Shown here: positions 18,670 to 20,979 of the stretch, one piece after another
Numbering within the stretch: the stretch's first letter is position 1
Layout: every line of letters starts with the position of its first letter
Assembly: GCA_013115145.1 (NCBI GenBank)
Contig: JAAPAO010000607.1
Span: forward strand, 1 to 20,979
DNA from: Perkinsus chesapeaki
Taxonomy: Eukaryota > Perkinsozoa > Perkinsida > Perkinsidae
Reading direction: 5' to 3'
Length of the DNA: 20,979 nucleotides
Notes under the pieces: model-generated
Databases searched by the model: none
Told to the model about the DNA's origin: nothing
Seen by the model: only the letters and a program-made list of their open reading frames with translations
Made by a program: the position numbers and the translations under genes

Positions 18670-19252
18670 CGGCTAGAGTCATTCCAAGGATTCCCTAGCC
18701 ACGGCTTACTATAAGCCGCTTACGTTTCTCTATTTTTCCAAGGTAGTCTCTATTATAGCTAGTACGACGTGATCTCCAGAGCAGGAGAAGAGCAAGCGTA
18801 GTGCGGTATCAGCGCCTGGACGTTATGTACCGTAACGGTGCTACCGTTAGCGCGTTCGGTCAAATTTCAAGATTGCCTTGACAATACGGCCTCATCTACG
18901 CGGCTCTACATAAATATACTGCACCGAGTGCATGCCCTCTGTTCATAGCATAACGCTGATCTACCCCTCGTGGAGTATTGATTACTCAGTGACATGAACC
19001 ACGTCACGCAACTACTACTGTTGGCAACTGTCTGGGGGTCGCCGTTCCTGTTTGCCAGTTTTTGAGTGAATTGTACGATGCGTTGAGGGGTTGACAAAAC
19101 GGCGTTACCAGTGAGGTGAGCAACAGCCGGTGAGTCGCCTTCCTCCAGCACAGCCAAGGATATGGCCTCTCATTGAGGGAGCGGGGAGTTTACGGAGACA
19201 GTCACCGTGACACGGGTGCTTTCGAAGAACTGCGCTGTGTAAAGGTACTTAA

Positions 19253-19288
19253 TATAAAACGTTTCACCATTCCTCAGGGAGTATTACT
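19253..19288 (+). promoter_or_regulatory. TATA-like element and conserved leader of the second peptide gene
   Basis: TATAAAA (19253-19259) is followed by CAGGGAGTATTACT (19275-19288), identical to the motif at 14139-14152 and similarly placed before the ATG. Outside this motif and the ATAACAATG start context the two leaders differ, which suggests the motif is maintained. Its role is inferred. Confidence 0.5.
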
Positions 19289-19306
19289 TAGCTCGTCAAG
19301 ATAACA

Positions 19307-19525
19307 ATGTCTTGCAACCTCTTCTATATCATTGCTATCACGGCTCTGCTATTTACCATGTATGCCACAGCTGACGTTGATGCTCATTCTTCATATTTGT
19401 CCAAAAGGCTTTTGCACAACAAGCGTAATTGCGAGAGCTGCAAAGTATGTGTGGAATCCCCAACGGTCAGAGGGTGCGATGCAATTCTAGTGACATGTCG
19501 TCTAGATTGTTCAAGATGCTGCTAG
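19307..19525 (+). CDS. Secreted cysteine-rich peptide, eight-cysteine frame (copy 2)
   Basis: This single-exon gene of 72 codons starts at ATG 19307-19309 and stops at TAG 19523-19525. A signal peptide (MSCNLFYIIAITALLFTMYA) is followed by a polar stretch with two Lys-Arg pairs (SKR and NKR). The second pair lies directly before the cysteine core, so processing by a kexin-like protease is plausible. The core has eight cysteines as CxxCxxCx8Cx6CxxxCxxCC, ending DCSRCC, one residue longer between cysteines 3 and 4 than the copy at 14172. Residues between cysteines differ greatly while the cysteines and the CKxC and DCSxCC blocks are kept, as expected for a fast-evolving secreted family. Function is unknown. 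Confidence 0.75.
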   Translation: MSCNLFYIIAITALLFTMYATADVDAHSSYLSKRLLHNKRNCESCKVCVESPTVRGCDAILVTCRLDCSRCC

Positions 19526-20431
19526 CTACTTCGGTCTTTCAACTTCTGGTGAACGGCTAAGCTATTGGTATTGCTATCAACATATGTTCAATCTGATAGA
19601 TGAGGTCTCGCTGCATTAAGTATTATGATCAAGCTTCAGCTGCCTTACTGGTCCATCATTTACCATGATAGAATGTGTACGAAGTTGGCACTCTAGCAGA
19701 GAAGTATTTCAAATGTGCAGAGAATAGTTCAATGTCTTGACCATTTCATCCTAAGAGCAATCCTAAGACTCCTCGAGTTGCGTTTGAAATTTCGCTACTC
19801 ATTCAGCCTGGCACTTTCAGACGGGTTTTAAGGAACCTGCTCACTCGAACATTTTTCAATCGATCATGGCTGGCTCAATAACGACTCATCTGAGCACGTC
19901 CTTACGAGCAGCGTCTTTGACATTATCTGACATGCTACTTATGTCATGTCATCATGGACTGTGCGAGGCTTGTGTGATAACCGATGTGTCCGGCGAGATT
20001 GCTCAACACTCGAATCAATGACGCGAATCACATCATTACTGATAGAGACGGCCTGGCTGTCATCACTTCTATTTCCCACTTTATGTTAAAGTCGAGTGCG
20101 TTAAAAAGCCGCAATGCATATCCATTGGATACTATCTAAGATACGCGGCGGCTGCCGAAGTACAAATACGCTATAGGTATAGCAATCAATACAGTAGAAT
20201 CACGCGCCTCCGGGATAGTTTTTGGTAAACGGACACTCTGACGGAAATCTTTCCGAAGGACTATCAAAGAACTTCAGCGGTCCACGATACAACTTGAAGT
20301 CCTTTTGATTCCCGGAGGGATCTTTATATCTTCAGTTCCTCGGCGATTCTAACACCCAACATGTAAGCTGAAGCTGCACGGCAGACTGGTTCATCTTCAT
20401 GATATGTTCTACCAACTCAATACACGCCCCA
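19526..20431. other. Spacer without recognised gene
   Basis: The first bases resemble the region after the first peptide gene. After that nothing is recognised. Short spaced repeats occur, for example TGACATG and CATGTCA near 19930-19953. Confidence 0.5.
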
Positions 20432-20827
20432 CTATCCGTTCTGTCGCTCCTGATAGTGTGGCCTTCCCAATATGCTTCGCCAGTCGTACAATTTCCAATA
20501 CAATTTCATCTCGTCGTCTTCCCTGAATATCTTGTGGAAAGAGCAAAGTCGATAGCATAAGCTATTTGAGCATATGCAATTATACTGCCAACATTTGTTT
20601 TGAAGTCTAAATTCACAGGACTCGACAGAACTGAGTAACGCGGGGCAAAATGGGTTAACCAATGCCTTCCGCGCCATAAACTGCAAACCGGGAAGTCCTG
20701 TTAGCAATGGAACATCATCGCTCATCAAGGCGCTGGACAGATCACGACGCGGTTTGCTGCCGTGTCGAGAACATCTCTCGCCCCACAGGACTGCAAAGAC
20801 CATCGCGCAACCGCACGAACTCAGCAT
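20432..20827 (-). CDS. Possible gene or exons, unrecognised
   Basis: A minus-strand frame from ATG 20825-20827 to TAG at 20432 runs 131 codons, the longest ATG-started frame in the window. It contains DLSSALMSDDVPLLTGLPGL and FMARKALVNPFCPALLSSVE, which look protein-like, then a cysteine-rich stretch (CWQYNCICSNSLCYRLC) that may be intron read-through, then FREDDEMKLYWKLYDW. An AG just before the last part could be an acceptor. No family is recognised, and the whole may be chance. Confidence 0.3.
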   Translation of the reverse strand: MLSSCGCAMVFAVLWGERCSRHGSKPRRDLSSALMSDDVPLLTGLPGLQFMARKALVNPFCPALLSSVESCEFRLQNKCWQYNCICSNSLCYRLCSFHKIFREDDEMKLYWKLYDWRSILGRPHYQERQNG

Positions 20828-20872
20828 TATGCGAAGCGACACGGCGATTGCACCCCCCTCTAGCGGCGAAAG

Positions 20873-20979
20873 GTGATACTAAACGGATACTAAACCACCA
20901 CTACCTCCTCCCAGGGTATATTGAAGTGGCCGATACTAAACCACTACCACTACCACCTCCCAGGGTATATTGAAGTGGC
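20873..20979. repeat. Tandem repeat, 46-48 base unit, running off the window
   Basis: Two units (20886-20931 and 20932-20979) begin GATACTAAACCAC, have a CTACC/ACCAC-rich middle and end CCCAGGGTATATTGAAGTGG. A partial unit start (GATACTAAAC) precedes them at about 20873. The units differ mainly in the number of short ACC/CTACC steps. Copy number beyond the edge is unknown. Confidence 0.85.

Larger units (their letters stand above)
15235..19165 (+). repeat. Tandem unit B (about 3.9 kb), degraded
   Basis: The second unit runs in the same orientation directly after unit A. Compared with unit A it lacks about 945 bases (12262-13207), lacks the first peptide gene, has an extra block of about 170 bases at 17401-17570 and has about 600 bases without a match at 17880-18480. 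The junction at 15235 falls at the GCCGCCATAGATAACC shared with 11520. The material just before it matches the end of unit B, which is what a head-to-tail duplication predicts. Confidence 0.75.

Noticed and set aside
1-20979. CRISPR array, operon or prokaryotic origin
   Set aside because: There are no regular direct repeats with spacers, no closely packed frames with ribosome-binding sites, and clear spliceosomal introns in recognised genes.

Overview
The window is nuclear DNA from a microbial eukaryote. No reading frame is long and uninterrupted. Two genes can be rebuilt only by joining many short exons across GT-AG introns, most of them 37-58 bases long. Dense tiny introns, moderate base composition and small secreted cysteine-rich peptides suit an alveolate-like protist such as a perkinsid, but no diagnostic marker (rRNA, spliced-leader gene) is present, so this assignment is tentative.

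Layout. Positions 1-3600 are almost gene-free: two weak candidate exons on the minus strand (about 79-292 and 3269-3463), a decayed copy of the 3' end of the large neighbouring gene (about 682-870), and some hairpins. Positions 3714-9485, minus strand, hold an essentially complete 28-exon gene for the RNA cytidine acetyltransferase NAT10/Kre33 (about 1,075 codons). Domain order, Walker motifs and the GNAT motif are all readable. One exon, near 5024-5087, carries an in-frame TAA under the simplest splice model. About 1 kb without a recognised gene separates it from a divergently transcribed plus-strand gene ending at 12528, which encodes a coiled-coil-rich protein in at least 12 exons.

Positions 11517 to about 19165 are a tandem duplication of a unit of about 3.7-3.9 kb (unit A 11517-15234, unit B 15235 to about 19165). 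Each unit starts inside the coiled-coil gene and then carries a secreted-protein gene, a cysteine-rich-peptide locus and spacer blocks. Unit A keeps the working genes. Unit B is degraded: it has a nonsense codon, has lost about 0.95 kb and has no cysteine-rich peptide gene. A second, divergent cysteine-rich peptide gene lies just past unit B (19307-19525). The two peptides share a signal peptide, an eight-cysteine frame and a 14-base leader motif, which points to a small family evolving by duplication and loss.

The least expected signal is a set of perfect inverted repeats with a single-base centre (arms 6-12 bases), found almost only inside the duplicated array. Several are present in one unit and absent or decayed in the other. 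The end of the window runs into a 46-48 base tandem repeat.
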